Assembly: GCA_002633005.1 (NCBI GenBank)
Contig: NMRA01000670.1
Location: forward strand, 9,198-38,476
Length of the DNA: 29,279 nucleotides
DNA from: Phoronis australis
Lineage: Eukaryota > Phoronida > Phoronidae
Direction: 5' to 3'
The notes beneath the pieces are model-generated. The model saw only the letters and a program-made list of their open reading frames with translations. It was not told where the DNA came from and searched no databases. Both the position numbers and the translations under genes were made by a program. Below are positions 1-9,326 of the stretch, one piece after another. How positions within the stretch are numbered: the first letter of the stretch is position 1; each line of letters starts with the position of its first letter.

Positions 1-8
1 ATTATTGA

Positions 9-35
9 ACCGGAAGTCACTTTCAAGATGGCGGC
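9..35 (+). promoter_or_regulatory. ETS site followed by YY1-type site overlapping an ATG
   Basis: ACCGGAAGT (9-17) is a consensus ETS site and AAGATGGCGGC (25-35) is a consensus YY1 site whose ATG (28-30) opens a 22-codon reading frame ending in TAA at 94-96. This ETS plus YY1 pairing is typical of metazoan housekeeping core promoters, where the YY1 site often lies at the start codon. The short frame has a hydrophobic run, but I see no convincing donor: GAAGA|GTAAAC at 92/93 is weak and would give phase 2, not the phase 1 that gene A needs. Nothing upstream is visible, so this may be chance. Confidence 0.35.
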
Positions 36-254
36 TGTGGGGCATGTTCACACGGTTTCAATCGCTCTGGTGTCGCATTTTTTATGGGAAGAGTAAACGA
101 CGTGAATTTTTGCATGTGGATTCCTTGAAGTATGGCCTTTCAAAAAGTCTGCGAGAGCGTATTTCTCAGACTTACCGTTTTCGAGTTATTTGACTTTGAA
201 TTTCAAAAAAAACGGCAAATTTTCAATTTTCTCGAAAATTTTTGGGATTTTTGC

Positions 255-982
255 CAAACTACCACTTTAGATAGAGTTTTGAACGGGCTTTCAGGAGATA
301 TTTTCCATTTTGCGCTACGACGTCTACTTTTTGAATTATTCGAGATTTTCGGATACCGTTGTTCCTTCGGTCACACACAGCTGGCTGGCTTTCAGCTCAC
401 TTTGTTTTGGTTATGCCTAGTTGACCCAGACTGACCCAGCCAGCACTGTCCTACTGTAGACTGGACCGTCATGTTGCGCCATCTGTTGTTCTTTATTGTA
501 GTTGATTGTATGCTCTCTATTTGATTTCTTCGCTAGTCACATGAATGTTATCGTGTTTGACAAACTACCACTTTAGATAGAGTTTTGAACGGACTTTCAG
601 AAGATAATTTCCATTTTGCGCTACGATGTCTACTTTTTGAATTATTCGAGATTTTCGGATACCGTTGTTCCTTCGGTCACGTATGCACGCAGCTGGCTGG
701 CTTTCAGTTCACTTTGTTTTGGTCATGTCTGCACAAGTTAACAGAGAGTTGTGACCCCGACTGACCCAGGTAGCACTGTCGTACTGTAGATTGGAATTCC
801 AGGCGAAATACTATTGTAAACATAACTTTGCTCTGCAGACTGACACATAGTGCCACCTATTTTGGATTGCGGGAACAAAGCATGGCTTGTCTGTCATGTT
901 GCGCTATCTATTGTTCTTTATTGTAGTTCATTATATGCTCTCTATTTGATTTCTTAGCTAGTCACATGAATGTTACCGTGTT
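255..982 (+). repeat. Direct duplication of a ~300-420 bp unit
   Basis: Copy 1 (255-557) and copy 2 (561-982) both begin CAAACTACCACTTTAGATAG and both end near GCTAGTCACATGAATGTTA. They are nearly identical over the shared parts. Copy 2 carries about 120 extra bases (a short segment near 730-755 and a longer one near 797-895) absent from copy 1. No coding potential or terminal inverted repeat was found. The two small reading frames across copy 1 look spurious. It is either a tandem duplication or two adjacent copies of an interspersed repeat. Confidence 0.8.
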
Positions 983-1205
983 ATTCATTATTGCCGCCTT
1001 GATCGTCATGATTGTCGTCGTCCTCCCCATTGTCGTCTTTCGATTAATTCCGCCAAGTGTCGCTCCTCCAAGCGCTCTCGTTTGTTTATTGAATGAGGAA
1101 CAAAATATAATTTAATTAACTGGTGGCGATAAAGTTCTTTTCAAAGTGTTAGGCGATCCCAGTATGTGGCTTAGTACGTGTGGTGACTCAGATCATAAGG
1201 TAAGA

Positions 1206-1366
1206 TTAACCGCCCAGGGCGGTTGCCGGTCGTAATAAGCGCCCATGTTCAGTTAACCGCCCCCCCCCGATTTCTTGAAATTTCACGTTTAAGCGCCCAT
1301 GTCTGGTTAACCGCCCACCCCCGATTTTTTGGGTTCGCCAATTTAACCGCCCAGGGCGTTAACCCG
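1206..1366. repeat. GC-rich repeat with TTAACCGCCC motifs
   Basis: TTAACCGCCC (or TAACCGCCC) occurs four times. The flanking copies form AACCGCCCAGGGCGGTT near 1208-1224 and AACCGCCCAGGGCGTTAA near 1345-1362. Between them a ~43-base unit containing TAAGCGCCCATGT followed by TTAACCGCCC and CCCCGATTT is present twice (about 1234-1276 and 1289-1332). The base composition is much richer in GC than the surroundings, so it is probably a fragment of an interspersed repeat. No target site duplication was identified. Confidence 0.55.
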
Positions 1367-1520
1367 AACGATTACGGTAATTAGTGAGAACACTGCTGTA
1401 GCCTTTACACAAAGCCATGTTTCATAAGCATGATGATTCATTCGAGACTGAATACCTAAAGGCCCTTTCATAGTACGGTAACATCGGTAACATCATCAGT
1501 AACTCCCGGGTGAGAATTTT

Positions 1521-1795
1521 ACACGTTTGACACGCTTTTGAGCGTGTCAGACGTGTAAAAAAAACATGTACTACGTGTCAAAATTGCCACAACCATTTGT
1601 AAAACGTGTAAAAACATGACACATTAGCGTCAAACGTGTAAAATTTTACACGTTAGCATGTCAAATGTGTAAAATTTGAAACGCTAGCATATCAAATGTG
1701 TAAAATGTGACACACTAGCATGTCAAACGTGTAAAATTTTACGCGCTAGTGTGTCAAACGTGTAAAATTTTGACACTCTAGCCTGTCAAAGGTAT
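1521..1795 (+). repeat. Left sub-terminal array of a ~31-base motif
   Basis: The core GTGTCAAACGTGTAAAA and close variants recur about every 30-32 bases, separated by GCTAGC/GCTAGT-like spacers (clearest from 1620 to 1790, at least five copies). The same motif occurs as its reverse complement in the right half of the same transposon, so the arrays are inverted with respect to each other. Sub-terminal arrays like this often serve as transposase binding sites; that role is inferred here. Confidence 0.75.
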
Positions 1796-2640
1796 TAAAT
1801 AGAACTCTTCAATAAAGATACAATTTAAATAGGCTTGGCAGTTCTGAAAAGACCACTGGGAGGTTATCACCCAATTTGAATGACTAAACATGTTCCCTTA
1901 ATAACATCAAAGAATTTGCAACAAAAGATTTCACTGCCTTTTCAAATATCCAAATACTGAGTTAGAGTTGGTTTAGCTGTCAAAGAGTGCAGTTGTGTCA
2001 GGAGAGCACTGATGAAGTATGGTTTTCGAGTGTGGTGCAGCTCTAACAGAAGTTTGGTATGTATGTACTCTGGTTGACAGTGGGTCGATAAACTTTTCTT
2101 ACAAATGGTCTTTCTTTTAAAAAGTTTGATTGTAACAGAGAACAAGAGTCAGTAGAAACTGCTGACTACCCAGGTAATATATGAAGTTGGAACGCCTCTC
2201 ATCTTCAGTAGAATATCAATTCATAATTGTTGTTATAGGATCAACTCACTTTTAGTGTCAGCTTGAACATAAACAGTCTCCAAGCAACTTGCATGACTCA
2301 AAAGGTAACTTTTATACATAGATATAGCAGCTTAAGCACTTCGAACTTGTATGTTGAACCATTTTCTTATTTCTGTGTTAATGTTATTCTAGATGTAATG
2401 AAATTTAGTGACAACTGTATATCGTAAGAATTGGATAGTTACATTATCCTTTTAAAGATTCGATATCATTATCATATTTTGGATTATTTACATGTTACAA
2501 TAAACTGTGACTAAAGAAGAAATCCCTTTATACATTTGCTTTCAGTATGGATTCCCATGGTGGATGGTGAGCTGCTATAAACAAGAACATTATGGCTTGT
2601 ACACGGCCTCAGGCTAAATGTAGGGTCGCTACCATGGCAA

Positions 2641-2885
2641 TGACACAGATTACAGGCTAACGTGGCAAAAGCGCCACGTTCTACAAGCTAGCGTGGCAAA
2701 AGCGCCACGTTTGCTCTAATTTACAAGTTTGACACACTGAGCGTGTCAAATGTGGAGTATTGGAACAAAAATGACACGTTTTTGCCACGTTCTTGATGCG
2801 TTTGACACGCTACATTTTACACGTTTGACACGCCACGTTTTACACACTTAACACACCACGTTTTACATGTTTGACACGCTTTTAG
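2641..2885 (-). repeat. Right sub-terminal motif array of the same transposon
   Basis: TTTTACACGTTTGACACG and variants repeat between about 2718 and 2882 in the reverse-complement orientation to the left array. Before them, GCGTGGCAAAAGCGCCACG-like palindromes occur twice (about 2660-2680 and 2691-2711). The array is interrupted at 2900 by the nested hAT-like element and resumes after 3423 (AGAGCGTGTCAATCGTGTC). Confidence 0.7.
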
Positions 2886-2899
2886 GGTGTTCTAATACT

Positions 2900-3417
2900 C
2901 AGGGCTTGGAATGACCAATGACAAAAAACGCGGAAACTTTTACGGCCCAAATCATGCGCGCTACCCAGCCTTGAAATGGTCGATGTGAACCTTTCCCCGA
3001 CAAAAATCGGGAGGACTAAAGAAAGACAAAAAAAAAAAAAAACGTTACCACCATCAGTAGCATGCGTCTGCGTCCTTTTAGGTCGCCCGTCGACTCCCAA
3101 TCCACACACTTTTGGCTGCAGAGCCGTAGTATTTGTCGCTGCGGTTTACAGTAACACGAGACGCCATTGAAAATCCCGCCACGCTATCCCAGATGCCCCA
3201 GCAATGTTGATAATTTACGTTCCTCCGAAACATTAAGACCAACTTCCGCTCCGCTTTTCGAGGTGAACGTCATCTGCAACGCCGCGGTAAGAAAGGAATT
3301 TGCCGTGGAAATTTTATGTCAAATCCGATTTTTTTACGCGGAAATATTATAAAATGTGCGGAAACAACATTTGAAAAAAGTGGAAATACGCGTTTCCGCG
3401 GAAAATTCCAAGCCCTG
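2900..3417. mobile_element. Nested hAT-like non-autonomous element, 518 bp
   Basis: The ends are perfect inverted repeats, CAGGGCTTGGAAT at 2900-2912 and its complement at 3405-3417. The element is flanked by the direct repeat AATACT (2894-2899 and 3418-3423). The CAGGG terminus is typical of hAT elements. The 6-base duplication is shorter than the usual 8 bases for hAT, although shorter ones are known. There is an A-run of 14 near 3028-3041. The longest reading frames inside (about 60-75 codons) have no recognisable transposase features. Removing the element restores a continuous motif array of the host transposon, showing that it inserted second. Confidence 0.75.
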
Positions 3418-3530
3418 AATACTCCACGTTTTTAGAGCGTGTCAATCGTGTCAAATTCTCACCCGGGAGTCATTGCTCAGACTCAGGAGTTTAAAGTCAA
3501 TATGAAAGGGCCTTAAATGTTGCTTTCTAG

Positions 3531-3875
3531 GGTCAAATCAAAAGCCATTATGCAATATTAAAGAAAGAGGAGAAACCCCCTTCAAAGGCATCTTCTTCAG
3601 CAAGAATTACCCATCATATCTGGCCAGTCAGTCATCAGGCTACACTTGTAAATGTACACTGACAGCCAACAGTGACATCATCAGTTTGTCTGCCATTGAG
3701 ATACAGCTCATAGATGGTCAAACACTACAAGTAGTGACACACAGTGGTCAACAGGTGTATGACAGCTCCAACATCACACTCAAGCACAACATTGTACAAC
3801 AACAATCACAAGTCAACATCACTTTCACAACTACTGGTGATCACAGTGGAGGAAGATTTGCTCTGGCATGTAGTG
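3531..3875 (+). CDS. Gene A exon: CUB-like domain
   Basis: The acceptor is TTGCTTTCTAG|GGTCAAATC and the donor AGTG|GTAAGT. Both ends are phase 1. The encoded ~115 residues contain FFSKNYPSYLA (compare the SPGYP stretch of CUB domains), YTCKCTL, SLSAIEIQL and a terminal GGRFALACS. The end matches GGRFAVAFS at the same place in gene B. The branch point of the upstream intron must lie in, or very near, the end of the inserted transposon. Confidence 0.82.
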
Positions 3876-6833
3876 GTAAGTTCACAGACAGAGAGATCTC
3901 TCATTTCTTTAAGTGTCGTCCAGACAGACTTACGCGGCCAAGAACAAGTTCAACTCCTGGAACGATTTGTTGTTAGGTTGTGAGGCTGGGTGGATGCTAT
4001 TTTTAAATAGTTGTCTCAAATGGGTAAGTTGCACTATAACCTAGTGCAACTTACCTCACTCGTGACAACTTACTACACCTTGTCGAGGTACGGTAACTTG
4101 TTCTGGAGTAACTTGCACCACTTCTAATTCCTGTGTGGCAGCAAACCTGGGACAAGGTGGTTACAGACAAATGGATTCTTTTGTGCGTATTCGCATCAGG
4201 TATTGATTGTCGCACAGTCAGAGGGGCAACTTCCACCTTAGCCTAGTTATCGGATGTATGTGAGTGTGGGCATTCTACAACGACTTAAAAATGGAGTTTT
4301 AGTTGCACTAGCGCAATTGGGTGTTCTAGCATAAGCTGCGTGTGGACAGGACTTAGGTTGCCAACTCGTGAAAAGAATCCTACGTTGAGACCCTAACTGG
4401 TCGAGATTGGGCAACTCAGACAGGTTTCCGTACCTCATAATCAGCCAGTTTAGACCAAAGACACCATGCTGTTGTGCTTTTCAATGATTTTGAAAGAAGT
4501 AGGCCTAAGAATATTTGGGCATTGTATATTAACAAAGTTTCATAAACAATTTCATAATATCAAATTCCTTTTCTTGAAACATCAGCAAATTCAGGTTTCA
4601 GCTACCCAAATTGAAGAGCCCTTTCTAAACTAGCTTATGGAACTCTATCAAAATAAACCAGTGATGTCCATGACAATGAAAAAATATCAAGACTCACATT
4701 TTGGATTGATGTAAACACATAAGAAATTGCCATTTTCTTTCAGCATCCCAAATGATAACCACAAAGTGCTACATGACAGCAGCAACAGGACCTACCAGTG
4801 TACCCCAGATAACAACACAAGAGCAGTCATCAACTGTCATCACCCAAAAGAATGATGACACAACAGTGCCTCCAAGTACAACAACAGCAACAATACCTGT
4901 GGAACACACAACACATCCACACACAGAAACGTCTCCTATATCCCCAACAGGTAGCCTACAACCATCAATACCACCTGCAACAACCAGCAGGGATTACACA
5001 ACCAAGACCACTCTCACACCAGAACCATTGTCAACTGTGACCACCAGTGGGACCAACACTGCAGTCATGACTGAAGAGACAAGTGATGGAGACAATACTA
5101 CTTTATGTAAGGTCCTTCTAGCTGATCAGATTAATAGAAGTACAACTACACACCTTTTCATGTGAACAATCGGTGCCAAAACAAAGCAACTCACAATGGT
5201 ACACTTTAATCAAAAAACAGATTCAGCCATGTTTTCCTTATACTGACACATAGGTGTTTCTATGAAAATCAGACTTCAAATACCACCAAACTCTTTAATT
5301 GAGAAACATAAACACACAAAGACCCTACTTATCCCTATGTTTTTCTATTATACTTTACAGACATCATCATTGGCAGTGTTTCAGGCGCAGTGGTCACAAT
5401 CGTTATCATAGCTTTAGTGGTACTGAAGACAAAAAGGTAACACTTCCATACATTATGACATAGTTTGTACAATTTTGAACATTTACAGTCTTAATCAAAC
5501 AAGTGGACAAGTGAAATACGTCAAATGTCCCAATTAAAAATGTAGAAAATAAATCTGAAACTAAATAAGGCGATCCAGATCCTCCCAAGGATACTATTGT
5601 TTCACAAAATGTAGAATATAAAACAAGAAGAATGAATCAACTGAAATTTTTTAATGTAATAACGTTATTACATCCGAAAATTTCAGTTGATCCATTCTTG
5701 TTATTTTATTTACCTATTAAAAATAAATACTAATAATTTTTTATCTCTAAGTAGGATTGTAGAATATACATTTCATAACACAGTATTTGCCAAAGTTTCC
5801 ATAATTTGCAGCAAGATTAATAATTCTTTGAAAAATGATAATTTAGACAGTTATTTTTGTGCAAAAATTAGAGAAGAATTACAGTAAACTCATAGAGCAA
5901 TTGAATAATTTTTTTCAGAACATGTCTAAATGATGATGATTTACTAAATGATGGGCCCATGACCAATTTACTGGAGAATCTAACTGAAAATCAACCAACA
6001 GCATTAAGTCCCATCAAGTAAACATTCAAATTTTACACAATGTAATTAGGTAATTTTTAGTTGAATCTCAGGTGAAGTTTTGTGGTCATACGTCCTAGTA
6101 GGGAGATGTCAATTAACAGAAGTTTACCAGTTGTTCAATGTAATCCTTCAGGAAACACTTCAAAAGTGTGGAGAAACGACCATCTAGGGCAGGAATTCTC
6201 CAAGATGACCACGCCCTAGATGAGTTTACAAGCATACCATCGACAAATGGGCACCCTAGAGACCAAGCAGTTCTAGGCAAAGAAAATGGTAGCCAAAACT
6301 TGACCTTCAGACAAGCAATGAATGACAAACTAGCCAAGAAGCTCAAGCCTGAAACTAACCTTCCTTATGTTGAATTAGAACCTGAAATCGGCAAATATCA
6401 AGACCAAGAACAGAATAACAAGAACAGATCTCAGGGATTGGATTATGGTGATGAGAAAAGGGGTGACCAGAACAGAACTATTGGAAATGGTAAAGAAGGA
6501 AAAGGAGGGGTGCCGTACCACATAGAACTGGAACCAGAGCACAAACACACCTATGATAAAGATGACAAAGTTTCTAATCATAATGAAACTTTCAAGATTG
6601 AGTTTGATGAAAACAAGTATGAAGATCCACTGGATTTTAACACCAGCAATGACTATGATTATGATTATGCATGTTTTTACCAGCCAGATGAGCAACCATC
6701 TCATGAGTTGAACAATGATGAAGGTATAAGAAACGAGGCTGTCTACCATACTATAGAAAGTGCAAGTGACACTGCTGATGAAGACCCATTCAAAGCATGT
6801 GACACTGTGGTAGACAACTTAATATATGGTTGA
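3531..6833 (+). CDS. Gene A: CUB-like/mucin-like transmembrane receptor, 5' end missing
   Basis: Five exons, 3531-3875, 4744-5106, 5361-5436, 5919-6017 and 6152-6833, join in frame to 520 codons plus TGA. Residues ~1-115 are a CUB-like domain (Cys-Lys-Cys pair, SKNYPSYL near the start, GGRFALACS at the end), ~116-235 a Thr/Ser/Pro-rich stalk, ~236-260 a single transmembrane helix (IIIGSVSGAVVTIVIIALVV) and ~261-520 an acidic cytoplasmic tail. The tail contains LPYVEL, which matches the ITIM consensus, and a YHTI motif. The first visible exon needs a phase-1 donor upstream, as in gene B, where the preceding exon is the SUEL-like lectin. No such exon is seen between 1 and 3530, so it lies outside the window or is lost. 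Unlike B and C, the tail is split by two introns. It is a paralogue of B and C. I do not recognise a named gene; a surface signalling role is inferred. Confidence 0.8.
4023..4055. repeat. Perfect 14-base inverted repeat in an intron of gene A
   Basis: GGTAAGTTGCACTA (4023-4036) is followed by a 5-base loop and its exact complement (4042-4055). The surrounding stretch to about 4440 has noticeably more CpG than nearby introns and repeats GTTGCACTAG near 4301, suggesting a fragment of an interspersed repeat. No coding potential was seen; the two minus-strand frames here have no recognisable content. Confidence 0.6.
4744..5106 (+). CDS. Gene A exon: Thr/Ser/Pro-rich stalk
   Basis: The acceptor is TTTTCTTTCAG|CATCCC and the donor TTTAT|GTAAGG, phase 1 on both sides. 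After the last Cys of the CUB-like part (TTKCYMTA), the ~120 residues are dominated by Thr, Ser and Pro with runs such as STTTATIPVEHTTH. This fits a heavily O-glycosylated, extended mucin-like stalk. Confidence 0.82.
5361..5436 (+). CDS. Gene A exon: transmembrane helix
   Basis: A 76-base exon (acceptor TATACTTTACAG|ACATC, donor AAAAG|GTAACA; phase 1 in, phase 2 out) encodes IIIGSVSGAVVTIVIIALVV then Lys-Thr-Lys-Arg. Its length, phases and IIIGS start match the corresponding exon of gene B. Confidence 0.85.
5623..5702. repeat. Long imperfect palindrome (foldback) in an intron of gene A
   Basis: About 40 bases on each side of the centre at 5663/5664 (AAC|GTT) are near-perfect inverted copies: AATCAACTGAAATTTT on the left answers AAAATTTCAGTTGATCC on the right, with AACAAGAA / TTCTTGTT at the outer ends. 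No intervening sequence or coding content. It looks like a small foldback or MITE-type element, or a large hairpin in the pre-mRNA. Confidence 0.65.
5919..6017 (+). CDS. Gene A exon: first part of the cytoplasmic tail
   Basis: A 99-base exon, acceptor ATTTTTTTCAG|AACATG and donor ATCAA|GTAAAC, phase 2 on both sides. It encodes RTCLNDDDLLNDGPMTNLL followed by a polar stretch. It continues the frame from the transmembrane exon and into the last exon without a stop. Genes B and C have no matching separate exon. Confidence 0.68.
6152..6833 (+). CDS. Gene A terminal exon: cytoplasmic tail and stop
   Basis: The acceptor CCTTCAG|GAAACAC follows the preceding phase-2 donor in frame, and the exon ends at TGA (6831-6833). 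It encodes a hydrophilic, acidic tail with a repeated Glu-Leu-Glu-Pro-Glu motif (LPYVELEPE and VPYHIELEPE), the ITIM-like LPYVEL (Tyr codon 6366-6368), AVYHTI and the C-terminal NLIYG. An alternative acceptor at 6119-6120 was tested and runs into a stop. Confidence 0.82.
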
Positions 6834-9170
6834 AGAGGCACTGCTTCAAGGAAGTTGCGCCTGCCACATGTTCTCAATATGTTTCCCACAGCTTTTGATC
6901 ACAGTAATGTTTTACTGTCTGGACTATCATTTTTGTATTCAGACTATCAATGTTTACAATTCTGGCACTTTATTTTAAGTCCCATGTACGATTATTCCAT
7001 ACAATGTCAGTCAGTTTTGATATGACATGATCATATATAAATAGTATGCAACAGAAATGCAGCGCAAACCCTATTTTGGATTTTGGTGATCTAGTGTCAG
7101 ACTTAGAAGCAATGTGGATAATCAGTGACCTCTAGGCAATCGTCTCAATCGCATCTCCCATTCATTTCATTCAAAATCATTTTAAATCTTCAAGTTTGTA
7201 CACTTCAAAAATCCATAGAAGTCTAATGCACAATCTCTTATTGCCTAATTTATGAGCAGTGCTTGAACTGAAATGACACTTGTTCTCCAGATCAGGTATG
7301 TGTCAACAAGGAACCAAATGGCCACTTGACCAACATAGAGCTAAGTAAGGATAAATAAAGTAGAGGGCTGCTTTCAAATGACCGAATGGCCAACTGAAAT
7401 GCAATCTAAGATGAAACCAGCTAGATCCAGCACTGCTCTGTACTTAAAAAAAATTTATAGGGTGTGTTTGACAGTATATGCAGCCACGTGATCAATGTGA
7501 GTGTCAGAGCTGGGAAAACATTATGTGCTACATCTCATTTCCCAACCAGCAATTATTAATTATAAATGCATTTTACCTGAGTTGGGATTACACTAGCAAC
7601 TTACTACAGTGCCTGGACTACTGTAACCAGCTTCTTTTGTTTGAGGACTAGCGAACTGAGATGGGCATCAGTGTAAACAGCTGCCTATTCATGGCAACAT
7701 TCTTCTCGCCCATTTTAGACACTGTGGACTATAAAAACTAAAACTGCAAAAATTTGTAACCTGAAGAAAAGAGAAATAAGGCTTATTACACCTGCTGTTC
7801 CTTTGTTGATATGCTCACATGTTGCAATGAGTCAGAGGTGAATGGCCACATGCATTTTGAGCATGGTTGTTAAAAACTAGGGAAGGATAATAAAACGTTT
7901 TCTTATAAGCCATGACCATAAAGCTGTGTTTATTTAAACAGGGGTCAAATAAATGGCAGTTACCTTGGTAATCACAATAAACACCAAGAATCAATTTCAA
8001 AACATTGCAAACAAACCCCCATGAGAGGCCTACTACACAATGACTTGAGATTCGCACTACATGAAAAGATCTAACCTGTTCTTTAGCATTGCCAGTAAAA
8101 AAAATAACCACCTAGCATTGGAAGATGCTGTCAGATGTGTTAATAGTATAAAGAGTTATTAAAGAACGGCTTTCAAATGAAAAAATCTACAACCAATTAG
8201 TATTTTTATTATATTGAAGTGAGGACCTCCAAGGAATGCAGTGAGAACTGATGGGGCTACCCTCATTGTAATAAATAAGTTCAGCATGCACTAAACAAGT
8301 CATATGACACTTGGCCTTAAATGATTTTGTTCATGTTGGATTTATTTATGAAAATGGCCCTGTATATCAGATTTCTCTCTCGTGAGCATCCTACTATGGG
8401 ACTGATTGTCTCTGATAACAGTCCATGGATTTACAACTGTTCCCAAAAATTGAAGGACATCTTGCAGAGCACTTAGCCCCTTAAGACCCAAAAGGTATAG
8501 GTAAAAAATCAATGTTCAATGCTATGGTCTGCATCGTTTATGCTCACGAAAAATATTTCTAGAGCCATTAAATTCAGATTCAATGGAAGGAAATTTGTGG
8601 CACAAGCTGGCATTATTTTATGTAGTAATTAATGTGCACGGTAAGGACACACTCAAATTGATGGGCATGATACCAAATGTAGTTGGTCATGTGAATGATA
8701 TACTGAGAGTATTATGTAGCAGTCAAAACTGTAACTCAATAAAGTATAAGAATGTCTCCATACTGAAGTGTAGGTTCAATGTGTAACTCCTTACATGAAA
8801 ATAGTGCGATAATCCAAGTGCAATGTTTTCAAAATGCACGCCGCTGTAGTAATTCAACAATTGAAAAATGTGTTCATGGGCAATAAACAGATATTTAGAA
8901 AGACCTTAAAGAAATTATATGACAAAAATAAGCAACAACATCAAAAATACATCAACAACCACAGCGCATAAGAAGTGTCGCCAAAATGTATACAATTAAA
9001 ACAAGTAATAACCATACTCATAAAACAATATATATGTATTGCTATCATAGCTGTTACACCTCCCCATACACACACTTAATGAATGGTTCTCAATGTTGCT
9101 CCATGCCAGAAACATAGGATCATTTGCATTGTTTCTGAACTGACAAAAACACCATAGCTACAAATGGCCA
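6834..9170. other. 3' UTR of gene A and intergenic sequence
   Basis: No convincing gene is seen. Reading frames here are short, lack splice-compatible context and show no recognisable domain. The first part should be the 3' UTR of gene A, with AATAAA at 7354-7359 a candidate poly(A) signal about 520 bases after the stop. No tandem repeat or transposon end stands out. Confidence 0.6.
7354..7359 (+). terminator. Candidate poly(A) signal of gene A
   Basis: This is a canonical AATAAA about 520 bases after the stop codon of gene A. I saw no nearer canonical AATAAA, but variants such as ATTAAA could serve instead. Confidence 0.35.
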
Positions 9171-9177
9171 TATAAAA
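9171..9177 (+). promoter_or_regulatory. Candidate TATA box of gene B
   Basis: TATAAAA, in the context GGCCATATAAAACAT, lies 150 bases upstream of the first start codon of gene B. Initiation ~30 bases downstream would give a 5' UTR of about 125 bases. No equivalent was clear upstream of gene C. Confidence 0.4.
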
Positions 9178-9326
9178 CATAAAACATGACATATCACTTG
9201 AGGACAAACCTTAACATGCATTGTTTCCTAGGATTCCACAGTATCTCAAACCCATTACAGAAAAAAAAACATGATAAAACGAATGCACGGCATTGGACTC
9301 TTTTTTGCTGTCCAATATCACCGAGG

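Larger units (their letters stand above)
1460..3513. mobile_element. Non-autonomous DNA transposon with terminal inverted repeats, TAA target duplication
   Basis: The ends are perfect inverted repeats of 13 bases (AGGCCCTTTCATA, 1460-1472; its complement at 3501-3513), flanked by TAA on both sides (1457-1459 and 3514-3516). A second inverted pair lies just inside: CTCCCGGGTGAGAATTT near 1503-1519 against 3453-3468. Between them are arrays of a short motif in opposite orientations and a nested hAT-like element (2900-3417), but no transposase reading frame. A 3-base T-W-A duplication with a short TIR is what PIF/Harbinger-type elements leave, so that superfamily is my best guess. It lies inside an intron of gene A, 17 bases from the next splice acceptor. 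Confidence 0.75.

Noticed and set aside
132-434. 100-codon plus-strand reading frame
   Set aside because: It overlaps the duplicated non-coding repeat, is aromatic-rich from T-runs, has no domain, and is not preserved in the second copy.
1942-2145. 67-codon minus-strand frame inside the transposon
   Set aside because: No transposase or other domain features; length expected by chance in this composition.
3876-3976. Read-through of the gene A CUB exon past 3875
   Set aside because: A strong GTAAGT donor in phase 1 lies at 3876, the paralogue ends at the same place, and the following frame soon stops.
6119-6151. Alternative acceptor for the last exon of gene A at 6119-6120
   Set aside because: Joining there puts the tail in a frame that meets a stop within about 35 codons, whereas the acceptor at 6150-6151 keeps the long frame.
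6375-6749. 124-codon minus-strand hydrophobic frame
   Set aside because: It is antisense to the acidic tail of gene A; the hydrophobicity comes from reading Glu/Asp/Lys codons backwards.
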